From CAYQOX01 sp964419335 (GTDB lineage: Bacteria > Hinthialibacterota > Hinthialibacteria > Hinthialibacterales > Hinthialibacteraceae), in contig CAYQOX010000040.1 of assembly GCA_964419335.1 (NCBI GenBank), positions 1-40,994 on the forward strand: 40,994 nt of DNA. The letters are read 5' to 3'. Under the pieces are notes generated by a model, which did not search any database, was not told the DNA's origin, and saw nothing but the letters and a program-made list of their open reading frames with translations. A program made the translations under genes and the position numbers. Below, one piece after another: positions 34,020 through 40,994 of the stretch (within the stretch, counting starts at the first letter, position 1; the number at the start of each line of letters is the position of its first letter).

Positions 34020-34394
34020 ATGGAATATCGGGTTGAAATTCATTCCATCGACGAAGAGGGGATACTTTTTCGCGCTACGATGGATGAAGCGTACTATTAT
34101 TATGAAGGGGATCCCGAAGGTTTTGGTTCGCCTCTTCTTGTGGCGCTCGGCCGTTATTATATAGAAAAAGCGCCGAAGACGCTTGTCTGTCTCGGATTCG
34201 AGACGCCTGGGGGTTCTCTCTTCTGGAAAAGTGAGATGGCCTCTCCCTTGAGCGGTGAAAGTGATGACAAGGTCGAAGTGGGGGAGCGTATTTTTCTCAT
34301 CGATGAGCATGAAGAGCGCTTCAACGATGAATTTGCCTACGATCAACTTGCGAAAGGGAATATTCCTGAAGAGTGGTATCCGATTACGGAGTAG
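34020..34394 (+). CDS. hypothetical acidic protein
   Basis: 124 aa, strongly acidic, with no signal peptide and no membrane segment. I do not recognise a family. Notable features are a Tyr-rich run (EAYYYYEGDPEGFG), a beta-rich middle (CLGFETPGGSLFWKSEM) and an acidic C-terminal third. GGGAG about 8 nt before ATG supports translation. It follows rlpA by 47 nt on the same strand, and its last 11 nt overlap the 3' end of the convergent membrane glycosyltransferase gene. Confidence 0.6.
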   Translation: MEYRVEIHSIDEEGILFRATMDEAYYYYEGDPEGFGSPLLVALGRYYIEKAPKTLVCLGFETPGGSLFWKSEMASPLSGESDDKVEVGERIFLIDEHEERFNDEFAYDQLAKGNIPEEWYPITE

Positions 34395-36087
34395 GACCGT
34401 CCATGTTATTTTCGATAATCTGGCACTCCACCCCCTGGGGTAGGCGATTGCGAAATTCATCCAGGCTGCGCCTTAGGGGTTCGACGAGGTTGGGGTGGAG
34501 GGCGTAAAAGGAAACCGTAGTATCGGCGACCGTGATTTTTTCAGGGACTGTCCATTCTCCCACCTTGTGCCAGGAAGGCGGCCGCACATTTTTGACCCAG
34601 CTATCATAGACGATTGCCAGAGTGGCTCCACGATTTTGGGCCCAGCTTTGCATAAAGCGGGGTGACCATCGATCTTGCCAATTGGCGCGAATCGGTTCGG
34701 TACTTGCTAGCCCGCCGATATCCAAGCAGTGGATATCGGCCAAATAATTCATGGCACCGATATCGTTGGCTACGACGGTATGGCCTTCGAAATATTCTTT
34801 TAAGAACAAGCCCATTTGGTATTGTTGTTGATGGATATTACGGGCGCCGGGAACGATGACTCCGAGAGAATGGAGATTATGAGAAAAGAGAGAGATCAAA
34901 AAGACTCCCGCGATGAGGGTAAGACATCGGCCTATCCATTGAGATAATTTGTTCGTCTCTATGAAGCAGAGACGCTTGCAAAAATCCCATCCACTCCATA
35001 GCCAGGGAGAGATGGCTGCTGCGGTTAAAGCGAGGAGGTAGGCTTCATAACGATAAAACCAGCCGATGGAGGCAAAACCGCAGTGTAAGAAGATGGTGAC
35101 GCAGGTGCATAAGCACCAAAGGGCAGAAGGCGTGAATAAGGTTTTTCTTTTTTCGAACGTATAGAGAAGAGCGAGGAGACATGCGAGAAAAGGGAAGAGA
35201 ATATGGCCGGTATTGATAAACTGTCCTGTCCAACGCGCCAGGGTTTGTTCGATACGATGCCAGCCGCTGACGTAGGCCGCGCTTTTGACTGCGATTGAGG
35301 AGGGGAGAAAAAACCAGCCTTGGCGTATTTGAATGATTCCCAGGACAAGAATGGGAAGGAGGCAAGAGAGGGGTACGTAGAGGGAACGTTTCCAGTCTTG
35401 TTTCAATACAAACAAGAGGGTTAAAGGGGCGGCGATAAAAATGGATTCATAACGTACCGAGGTGGAAGCGAGACCGAGGAGGATGAGTTTCCAATCCTGA
35501 CGATGATCGCCAGAGAGAAGCAAGGAAATCGCTTTGTCGACCCAGAGTAGAACGAGGAGCCCATGCAGCGTATGTTCCATGCCCAAGGCGATGAGAGCGG
35601 GTAAGGGTAAGATGAATAAGAGAAAAAGCGAAAACCCGTTGGCTAAATACGGGCTGGCGGAGTATTGGCGAGCACGTCGGGTAAGCCAAAAAAGCAGAAA
35701 CATGCCGATAAGGAGATTTAAAGCCACGGGCGGCCATTCCTGAGGGCCGAAGAGAAAGTACATTCCGCTTAGTAAGAGAGTCCAGGCGGGGCTGGAGGAA
35801 CTGGCGGTAAATTCGGCTTGGGAGACGCCGTAAATGCCGTCTTGCACCAGATGACGCGCCATTGCCATGTGAATGTAGGGGTCATCGATGGGGTAGGCGA
35901 GATGTCCGTTTTGATAAACAATTGCACCTTCCAACCCGAGCATGAGGAGGAGTAGAATCAGGGAGGGAAGCCAATCGCTCCAATGGGTGGCGGGTTGTTG
36001 GGGGCTTTGTGGGTTCATGGTTGAGTGCATTCGTTCGTGATTTAAAAAGTTCATCATAGCATAAGGAAGCCGGTGATGGGATCCCAT
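34384..36087 (-). CDS. polytopic membrane glycosyltransferase (GT39/PMT-like, GT-C fold)
   Basis: Up to 567 aa. The true start is unclear: in-frame Met codons at 36087, 36054, 36030 and 36018 all lack a Shine-Dalgarno. The first membrane helix begins at about residue 39 (DWLPSLILLLLMLGLEG). About ten hydrophobic segments follow, ending near residue 400, then a soluble domain of ~150 residues. The first periplasmic loop has YPIDDPYIHMAMARHLVQDG and SSSSPAWTLLL, the Asp-Asp motif of GT-C enzymes that use lipid-phosphate sugars. The soluble tail has IGAMNYLADIHCLDIGGLAS. Probably adds a sugar to a surface glycan or lipid. Confidence 0.75.
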   Translation of the reverse strand: MGSHHRLPYAMMNFLNHERMHSTMNPQSPQQPATHWSDWLPSLILLLLMLGLEGAIVYQNGHLAYPIDDPYIHMAMARHLVQDGIYGVSQAEFTASSSSPAWTLLLSGMYFLFGPQEWPPVALNLLIGMFLLFWLTRRARQYSASPYLANGFSLFLLFILPLPALIALGMEHTLHGLLVLLWVDKAISLLLSGDHRQDWKLILLGLASTSVRYESIFIAAPLTLLFVLKQDWKRSLYVPLSCLLPILVLGIIQIRQGWFFLPSSIAVKSAAYVSGWHRIEQTLARWTGQFINTGHILFPFLACLLALLYTFEKRKTLFTPSALWCLCTCVTIFLHCGFASIGWFYRYEAYLLALTAAAISPWLWSGWDFCKRLCFIETNKLSQWIGRCLTLIAGVFLISLFSHNLHSLGVIVPGARNIHQQQYQMGLFLKEYFEGHTVVANDIGAMNYLADIHCLDIGGLASTEPIRANWQDRWSPRFMQSWAQNRGATLAIVYDSWVKNVRPPSWHKVGEWTVPEKITVADTTVSFYALHPNLVEPLRRSLDEFRNRLPQGVECQIIENNMDGPTP

Positions 36088-36140
36088 AAGGGATGGATCG
36101 TTTCTTGCGGTATACGGTTCTCGTTTTAGGAGTTTGGTTT

Positions 36141-36662
36141 ATGGGAGAAATTCAGCCACCTTTGCAAGTGAAAGCGATTTTCGGAGTATTGTATAAAGAG
36201 GACTCGGTGTTTGAGGAAGGGAAAAAGCGGATTAAATCGCAGTTTGGACCCATCGATTATCTCAGTGACGAGTTTCCTTTTGTGGAAACGAACTATTATG
36301 AAAAAGAGATGGGGGCTGATTTAATCCGGCGGTATTTGTCTCTGGAGCGATTGATTTATCCTGATGAGATTGTTCATTTCAAGCAATTGTCCAACCTGTG
36401 GGAAGAGCAGATTTCCGGAGGCAAGCAACGCAAGATTAATTTAGACCCGGGGTATGTTTCGCTCTCTCAATTGGTATTGGCCAGTAGCAAGGCTTTTAGT
36501 CATCGCATTTATGTAGGAAAAGGGATCTATGCTGAAGTGACTATGCGTTATCAAAATGGTCAGTATACGGAATTGCCGTGGACTTATCCAGACTATTTCC
36601 ACCATAAAGAAAGCTTTCAGCAGATGCGTCAAATCTTAAAGCATCAACTCGTCCAGTCATAA
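36141..36662 (+). CDS. DUF4416 family protein
   Basis: 173 aa from ATG 36141 (MGEIQPPLQVKAIFGVLY). AGGAG lies 8 nt upstream of it, and DUF4416 proteins begin with this P-x-VK-x-F-x-G-LLY pattern. An upstream ATG at 36093 would add a hydrophobic 16-residue leader without a ribosome binding site. Conserved family blocks: FGPIDYLSDEFPFVETNYYE, EMGADLIRRYLSLERLI, INLDPGYVSLSQLVLASSKA, SHRIYVGKGIYAEVTMRY, and LPWTYPDY near the end. The function of the family is unknown. Divergent from the membrane glycosyltransferase. Confidence 0.85.
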   Translation: MGEIQPPLQVKAIFGVLYKEDSVFEEGKKRIKSQFGPIDYLSDEFPFVETNYYEKEMGADLIRRYLSLERLIYPDEIVHFKQLSNLWEEQISGGKQRKINLDPGYVSLSQLVLASSKAFSHRIYVGKGIYAEVTMRYQNGQYTELPWTYPDYFHHKESFQQMRQILKHQLVQS

Positions 36663-36701
36663 ACAATAGTAAGGAGGTGCGGGGAAGAAACTGGAATTGC
36701 A

Positions 36702-36730
36702 TTGACATTCAATGAAAGTGGAGCATAATA
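36702..36730 (+). promoter_or_regulatory. sigma-70-like promoter of the thiC transcript
   Basis: TTGACA (36702-36707), 17-nt spacer, ATAATA (36725-36730). A perfect -35 box upstream of the TPP riboswitch, placing the transcript start about 10 nt before the aptamer. Confidence 0.65.
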
Positions 36731-36749
36731 GATAATAGATTAAGAGCCA

Positions 36750-36844
36750 GCTCGCTGGGGGTGGGCTACTTACCCGGCCCTGAGAATCCGAAGCGGATAC
36801 CCCTCGAACCTGAACCGTATAATAACGGCGGAGGAAAGCGACGT
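36750..36844 (+). ncRNA. TPP riboswitch (THI element)
   Basis: The aptamer shows GCTGGGGGTGG, then ACCCGGCCCTGAGAA (the CUGAGA core that contacts the pyrimidine ring of TPP), the P3a-like CCGAAGCGG, then ACCCCTCGAACCTGAAC and ATAACGGCGGAGGAAAGCG. P1 is CGCT at 36753-36756 with AGCG at 36837-36840. It lies 120 nt upstream of thiC and should turn thiC off when thiamine pyrophosphate is high. No T-tract terminator follows, so control is probably at translation. Confidence 0.95.
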
Positions 36845-36919
36845 TGTTGGCATGCAAACGGAATAGGGTAATTCCTTAAATAATATTTTCCCACCTATTG
36901 ATCCGTTCATTCCACTTTG

Positions 36920-36959
36920 CGTCGTGGCTCCGGAAGCTGGTATTCCTAGAAGAAGGAGC
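36920..36959 (+). promoter_or_regulatory. possible Shine-Dalgarno sequestering hairpin of the TPP switch
   Basis: GCTCC (36927-36931) can pair with GGAGC (36955-36959), which contains the thiC Shine-Dalgarno. Next to it CGTCG (36920-36924) can pair with CGACG (36839-36843), which overlaps the 3' strand of aptamer P1. P1 formation on TPP binding would therefore free the sequestering arm. Proposed from complementarity only. Confidence 0.4.
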
Positions 36960-36965
36960 AATGTT

Positions 36966-38351
36966 ATGTTTGAACGAAAACCAGCCACCCATGGCCAAAA
37001 TATTACGCAAATGCATCAAGCCCGCCAGGGGATCATAACTCCAGAAATGGAGTATGTTGCTAAGCGGGAGAAACTGGAGCCGGAATTGATTCGCAGTGAA
37101 GTGGCGCGGGGACGTATGATTATCCCTGCCAATGTGAATCACAAACGATTGGAACCGATGGCGATCGGCGTTGCTTCGAGTTGTAAGATCAATGCGAATA
37201 TAGGCAACTCGGCGGTATCTTCCAACATTGATACTGAGGTGGAGAAGATGCGATGGGCGGTGAAGTACGGTGCGGATACGGTCATGGACTTGAGCACCGG
37301 GGGGGATATCCCTGCTATCCGGCAGGCCATCATTGAGAGTAGCCCGGTGCCGATTGGGACGGTGCCTGTTTATGAAGCACTGACCAAAGTGCGGCGGATT
37401 GAAGAGCTGACGGAGGATATCCTGTTGGAGACGGTAGAAGATCAGGCCAAACAAGGGGTGGATTATATGACCATCCACGCCGCGACCTTATTGCGTTATG
37501 TACCGCTTACTTTGAACCGCGTAACCGGGATTGTGAGCCGGGGTGGTTCGATTATGGCGCAATGGATGATGTACCACCATCGGGAGAATCCATTTTACAC
37601 AGTTTTTGAAGATCTTTGCGAGATTTTTAAGAAGTACGATGTATCTTTCAGCCTGGGGGATGGTTTGCGACCCGGCTCGATTGCGGATGCCAGCGATGAG
37701 GCGCAATTCGCAGAATTAGAGACGATGGGAGAACTCACGAAGATCGCCTGGAAGCATGATGTCCAAGTGATGATTGAAGGGCCGGGGCATGTTCCGTTGA
37801 ATCAGATAGAAATGAATGTCAAGAAAGAAATGGAAGTGTGCCATGAAGCCCCCTTCTATTTGCTGGGGCCTTTGGTGACCGATATTGCCCCGGGCTATGA
37901 TCATATCACTTCGGCGATTGGTGCTTCGGTGGCAGGTACGGCGGGGGCCTCGATGCTATGTTACGTTACGCCTAAAGAGCATCTGGGTTTGCCCAATTTG
38001 GAGGATGTGAAGCAGGGGTGTATTGCGTATAAGATCGCGGCGCATGCAGCCGATGTAGCGCGTGGACGGCCTGGCGCCCAGGATCGGGATGATGAACTTT
38101 CCAGGGCGCGATATGCGTTTGACTGGGAGCGTCAGTTTGAGCTTTCGCTCGATCCAGAAACCGCGCGTGCGTATCATGATGAGACGCTGCCGAATAAGGA
38201 ATATAAGGAAGCGGCGTTTTGTTCGATGTGCGGTCCCAAATTCTGTGCGTATAACATTTCACAGCACGCCTTACAGCAGAATGTTCATGAGCTAAAAGAA
38301 AAACTGGAGTCGGAAGGCAAGATCGACGATTCGATGATCGTGCCGAAATAA
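36966..38351 (+). CDS. thiC: phosphomethylpyrimidine synthase ThiC
   Basis: 461 aa from ATG 36966 (MFERKPATHG), chosen for AAGGAG 7 nt upstream. The longer frame from 36924 runs into the riboswitch platform. A radical SAM enzyme that converts aminoimidazole ribotide to HMP phosphate in thiamine synthesis. Blocks seen: VNHKRLEPMAIGVASSCKIN, MDLSTGGDIPAIR, TIHAATLLRYVPL, EGPGHVPLNQI, and the C-terminal CSMCGPKFCAY motif that binds the 4Fe-4S cluster. Length is that of the short ThiC form lacking the ~150-residue N-terminal domain of the E. coli type. Confidence 0.97.
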   Translation: MFERKPATHGQNITQMHQARQGIITPEMEYVAKREKLEPELIRSEVARGRMIIPANVNHKRLEPMAIGVASSCKINANIGNSAVSSNIDTEVEKMRWAVKYGADTVMDLSTGGDIPAIRQAIIESSPVPIGTVPVYEALTKVRRIEELTEDILLETVEDQAKQGVDYMTIHAATLLRYVPLTLNRVTGIVSRGGSIMAQWMMYHHRENPFYTVFEDLCEIFKKYDVSFSLGDGLRPGSIADASDEAQFAELETMGELTKIAWKHDVQVMIEGPGHVPLNQIEMNVKKEMEVCHEAPFYLLGPLVTDIAPGYDHITSAIGASVAGTAGASMLCYVTPKEHLGLPNLEDVKQGCIAYKIAAHAADVARGRPGAQDRDDELSRARYAFDWERQFELSLDPETARAYHDETLPNKEYKEAAFCSMCGPKFCAYNISQHALQQNVHELKEKLESEGKIDDSMIVPK

Positions 38352-38383
38352 GGTTAAATTAAGCAAACTGAAGAAAAACGAGA

Positions 38384-38421
38384 AAGACTGAGGACCTACT
38401 TGATTTACGGGCTTCAGTCTT
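38384..38421 (+). terminator. terminator after thiC, overlapping the rtcB 3' end
   Basis: AAGACTGA (38384-38391) and TCAGTCTT (38414-38421), an 8-bp stem with a 22-nt loop, followed on the plus strand by CTGGTTTTTC. The second arm contains the rtcB stop codon. The loop is long, so confidence is moderate. Confidence 0.4.
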
Positions 38422-39814
38422 CTGGTTTTTCACCTGCGGGAGCCATTTTTACAATGCGGGGGGTGAAGACAGCCAGTTGATCGACGAGGTCTTCTTGGTA
38501 GGACATGACTTCGTTGATGTCTTTATACACCATCGGGACTTCATCTAATCCCGCGGAGAGCAGTTTGACTTTACGTTTCTCGAGATAGGCTTTGGTGTCG
38601 GGCCAAGAAAAGTTTTTCTTGGCTTGTTTTCGTGACATGACCCGTCCCGCCCCGTGAGCGGCGGAGTTGATGGATTCGGGGTTGCCTTTGCCCCGCACCA
38701 CATAGCCGGGCGTGGCCATCGAACCGGGGATAATCCCCACGACGCCTTTATGCGCGGGAGTGGCTCCTTTGCGGTGGACGATGATTTCTTCGCCATGGAG
38801 TGTTTCTCGCCAGGCGAAGTTGTGGTGATTCTCAATGTCGAGAATCACTTCTACGCCTAGTTGAGCAGCGATATGGCGGTGAATGCAGTCGTGGTTGGCG
38901 GCGGCGTATTCTCCCATAAGTTGCATGGCGTTCCAGTATTCTTGTCCCGCGTGGGTATTGAGACCAAGCCAGGAGAGGGCGGAAAGTTCTTTGGGAAGTT
39001 CGGGGTGAAGATCGCGCGCGAGACGGCTGTAAAACCCGGCGACTTGGGCGCCCGTGCCCCGGCTTCCGCTATGGCTGAGTAAGGCTAGATATGTGCCGGG
39101 TTCAAGGCCGAGTCCAGGGGTTTTGATTTCAAGCAGACCGTATTCGACGAAATGATTGCCGCTGCCGCTGGTACCGAGCTGAGCCCAGGCTTTGTCTTTG
39201 TACTCGGCTGTGATTTGGCAAATGTTCCAATCTTTATCCATGACTGGATGTTGGCGCTTTGGTTTAAACTCTGCTCCGATTCCAAAGCGTGTTTCTTGGT
39301 TGAGAGCTTTGATGAGCCAATCTTCCCGCTTGTCGATGGTTTCGGGAGGAAGATCAAGCACGGACATTTTCATGCGGCAGGCAATATCCACTCCCACCGC
39401 GTAAGGAATGACGGCTTCTTTAGTCGCAAGAACTCCACCGATGGGAAGCCCATAGCCCACATGGGCATCGGGCATCAGTGCCCCTGTGATAGAAACAGGA
39501 AGGCGGCAGGCGCGTTCGATTTGCCGGATGGACTCCGGGTCGAGATTGCTTCCCCATTGGCGGTAGGGAACGGGTTCTTGTTCTTCGAACGCAGGGGGTG
39601 GGGAGGCTTCTTCTTTTTCGAGCAAGGTTGCGGCCAATTCTTTGAAGATCGGATCTTCTGTGAACGCGTGAGGATGAGAGACGACCTTCTTTAATGTGCG
39701 CCGAAGTTCACCTTTCGACATACCTTGCTCTTGGGCGGCCGAAGTGGCTTGTTTCGCTAAGTAGAGTGGGTGACCTTTGGGGATCCCTAGTTTTTTCAAT
39801 ACTTTTTTATTCAT
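38414..39814 (-). CDS. rtcB: RNA-splicing ligase RtcB
   Basis: 466 aa. It joins RNA 2',3'-cyclic phosphate (or 3'-phosphate) ends to 5'-OH ends using GTP and Mn2+. Conserved parts: SITGALMPDAHVGYGLPIGG, VGVDIACRM with the metal-binding Asp143 and Cys146, LGTSGSGNHFVEYG, LLSHSGSRGTG, NHHNFAWRE, and AAHGAGRVMSR with the His that becomes guanylylated. An N-terminal extension of ~80 residues (MNKKVLKKLGIPKGHP onward) precedes the core, as in some bacterial subfamilies. No archease, RtcA or RtcR gene adjoins. The start has only a weak AAAGGC upstream. Confidence 0.94.
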   Translation of the reverse strand: MNKKVLKKLGIPKGHPLYLAKQATSAAQEQGMSKGELRRTLKKVVSHPHAFTEDPIFKELAATLLEKEEASPPPAFEEQEPVPYRQWGSNLDPESIRQIERACRLPVSITGALMPDAHVGYGLPIGGVLATKEAVIPYAVGVDIACRMKMSVLDLPPETIDKREDWLIKALNQETRFGIGAEFKPKRQHPVMDKDWNICQITAEYKDKAWAQLGTSGSGNHFVEYGLLEIKTPGLGLEPGTYLALLSHSGSRGTGAQVAGFYSRLARDLHPELPKELSALSWLGLNTHAGQEYWNAMQLMGEYAAANHDCIHRHIAAQLGVEVILDIENHHNFAWRETLHGEEIIVHRKGATPAHKGVVGIIPGSMATPGYVVRGKGNPESINSAAHGAGRVMSRKQAKKNFSWPDTKAYLEKRKVKLLSAGLDEVPMVYKDINEVMSYQEDLVDQLAVFTPRIVKMAPAGEKPED

Positions 39815-39883
39815 AATGCCTTTTATTGAATTCTCTATTTTTTATGGAAAAGCAATTGAAATTCATGTGAAACAGTATTATTG

Positions 39884-39912
39884 TTGTTTGATGTATATTT
39901 TTTAATTATAAC
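39884..39912 (+). promoter_or_regulatory. possible sigma-70 promoter for the 39970 gene
   Basis: TTGTTT (39884-39889), 17-nt spacer, TATAAC (39907-39912) in an A+T-rich intergenic region; the ATG lies 58 nt downstream. Confidence 0.4.
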
Positions 39913-39969
39913 AGTCATTTCGTAATAATCTTTACAGCTCATTGTTCAGGGGAAAAGGTCTATCGGAGC

Positions 39970-40833
39970 ATGGATATCGAAAGGTTCTTGCCCAAGAACG
40001 TCAAAGAACTCATTTACATGGGGGATGCGTATAAAATTTATCGCACCATTCAATATTCTGCCGATTTGGGGCTTAAAGAATTACAAAAAACCGAAAAGCA
40101 ATGCGATTTTGACCCTGAACTTGCATCCGAAATTCGGAGCAGCGTAAAAGATGCTTTAAAACAAGCCAGTGAACTGCGATTCTTTCTGAAAACCGTTAAT
40201 AACAAAATCCAACGGGATCAGCGTTTAAAAAGAGCCTTGCAAGAGCATACCGATGCGGATGTCAATAATATTGCGGTTCTCTTTGATATGTGCTTGAATA
40301 TTCTTACTGATGAGATCGAAAAATGTGAGAGACGTATTGTTTCTATCGTTTGGAGCCTAAAACATGAAATCGATCTCTCGTTGGGCTTTCGTATTCAATT
40401 GATTGGCTGTTGGGATGAGATTCTTGCTTGTCATCAGGAGATTATCGCCGAGCAGATTGTGCATCTCAGTCACCGGCTTTCTGAAATAGCGATCTTGTTA
40501 CAGGATAATGAAGCTATTGCGAAAGTCAGAAATATACTCGATTCGCTCAATATAACGGTTTCGAAACCGGCGAAAGTGCATTTTTCTGAATCCACGGAAG
40601 AGCTGCGTGAAATTTTAAAATCGGGGATTGAAACGATTGAAACAGCGGCCGCTAATATAGACCGCTTGGATGAACAACGGCAAACCTTGAGAGAGATTCA
40701 AGGTGAGTTATCCCAAAAAGTCGTACCGGATGAGACTCAAAAACCGCCTCCCACCAACCCCTCTCCTAAAAAGCCTACGAAGAAACGTAAAAGCGCCACC
40801 AGAATGACTTTTCGCCGCAAAGATGAAGAATGA
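39970..40833 (+). CDS. hypothetical helical protein with basic tail
   Basis: 287 aa, no signal peptide or membrane helix. Mostly alpha-helical and coiled-coil-prone (heptad-like Leu/Ile spacing in ELASEIRSSVKDALKQASEL and later in EELREILKSGIETIETAAAN). Several cysteines lie in the middle (residues ~110-155). The C-terminal ~45 residues are Pro- and Lys-rich (PPPTNPSPKKPTKKRK), a likely disordered, nucleic-acid- or membrane-binding tail. I do not recognise a family. CGGAGC sits close to the ATG (short spacing). Divergent from rtcB by 155 bp, with a plausible promoter between. Confidence 0.7.
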   Translation: MDIERFLPKNVKELIYMGDAYKIYRTIQYSADLGLKELQKTEKQCDFDPELASEIRSSVKDALKQASELRFFLKTVNNKIQRDQRLKRALQEHTDADVNNIAVLFDMCLNILTDEIEKCERRIVSIVWSLKHEIDLSLGFRIQLIGCWDEILACHQEIIAEQIVHLSHRLSEIAILLQDNEAIAKVRNILDSLNITVSKPAKVHFSESTEELREILKSGIETIETAAANIDRLDEQRQTLREIQGELSQKVVPDETQKPPPTNPSPKKPTKKRKSATRMTFRRKDEE

Positions 40834-40900
40834 AGTTATAATAAATGCTTTATCCCGATTCAAGAAATGGTTTGCATACCAATGAATGGAGTTTGGTTTC

Positions 40901-40994
40901 ATGAGATATGGAGTCATGCGAGCGATGGTTTTAGTACTCGGTTTCTTTCTCGTTTATAGTTTTTTCGCTTTCAGCCATGAGATGGATGGTGCGC
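40901..40994 (+). CDS. start of an exported protein gene (cut by window end)
   Basis: ATG 40901 opens MRYGVMRAMVLVLGFFLVYS then FFAFSHEMDGA and runs to the window end without a stop. The hydrophobic core and short basic start look like a signal peptide or membrane anchor. GGAG lies 9 nt upstream. It follows the helical unknown by 67 nt on the same strand. The mature protein is not visible. Confidence 0.6.
   Translation, partial: MRYGVMRAMVLVLGFFLVYSFFAFSHEMDGA

Noticed and set aside
1..40994. CRISPR array, tRNA or rRNA genes, insertion sequence transposases
   Set aside because: None seen by reading both strands. The three similar units are too far apart and too long to be CRISPR repeats.

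Overview
The window comes from a Gram-negative, respiring, probably flagellated bacterium with a carbohydrate-degrading lifestyle. The evidence is a proton-pumping NADH dehydrogenase operon, an RlpA-type lipoprotein, secreted glycoside hydrolases, and one small protein gene behind a near-consensus flagellar sigma-28 promoter. A run of 100 Ns marks a scaffold gap, so this is a draft or metagenome assembly. I cannot name the lineage. The gene mix (GH106, GH116, DUF4416, RtcB, a dispersed small-ORF repeat) would fit an uncultivated bacterial phylum, but that is inference.

Layout. 1-4.3 kb: edge copy of a small-ORF repeat, a secreted GH106-like rhamnosidase (-), a 557-bp gene-free stretch packed with short hairpins, tmk (+), and a YjfB-like motility peptide (-) with a sigma-28 promoter. 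4.4-6.05 kb: an A+T-rich pair (-), a HipA-like kinase with an in-frame amber codon followed by a HIRAN-domain protein. 6.24-6.34 kb: assembly gap. 6.5-8.7 kb: two overlapping glycosyltransferases (+). 8.7-9.0 kb: remnant of a GH78 rhamnosidase. 9-14.6 kb: membrane acyltransferase, a 1.04-kaa secreted clan-A-like glycoside hydrolase, a second small-ORF repeat, and exonuclease III (all -). 14.8-18.6 kb: large secreted GH116-like protein (+). 18.7-30.1 kb: complex I operon on the minus strand in the order nuoE-F-G-H-J-K-N-L-M, with nuoI and nuoA-D absent. 30.2-32.5 kb: exported nucleoside hydrolase (+), a metallo-beta-lactamase-fold hydrolase and a pentapeptide-repeat protein (-). 32.7-36.7 kb: RsbW-like anti-sigma kinase, third small-ORF repeat, RlpA lipoprotein, an unknown protein, a membrane glycosyltransferase and a DUF4416 protein. 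36.7-38.4 kb: TPP riboswitch and thiC (+). 38.4-41 kb: rtcB (-), a coiled-coil unknown (+), and the start of a signal-peptide gene cut by the window end.

How the genes fit together. The nuo genes form one tightly overlapping transcription unit for the membrane arm and the NADH-oxidising module of complex I. The GH106, GH78 remnant, GH116 and 1.04-kaa hydrolase point to breakdown of complex, probably rhamnose-containing, glycans. The glycosyltransferases and acyltransferase point to cell-surface polysaccharide synthesis. The items most worth a second look are the dispersed small-ORF repeat (three copies in 41 kb), the hairpin cluster, the sigma-28/YjfB unit, and the HipA-HIRAN pair with its premature amber codon.
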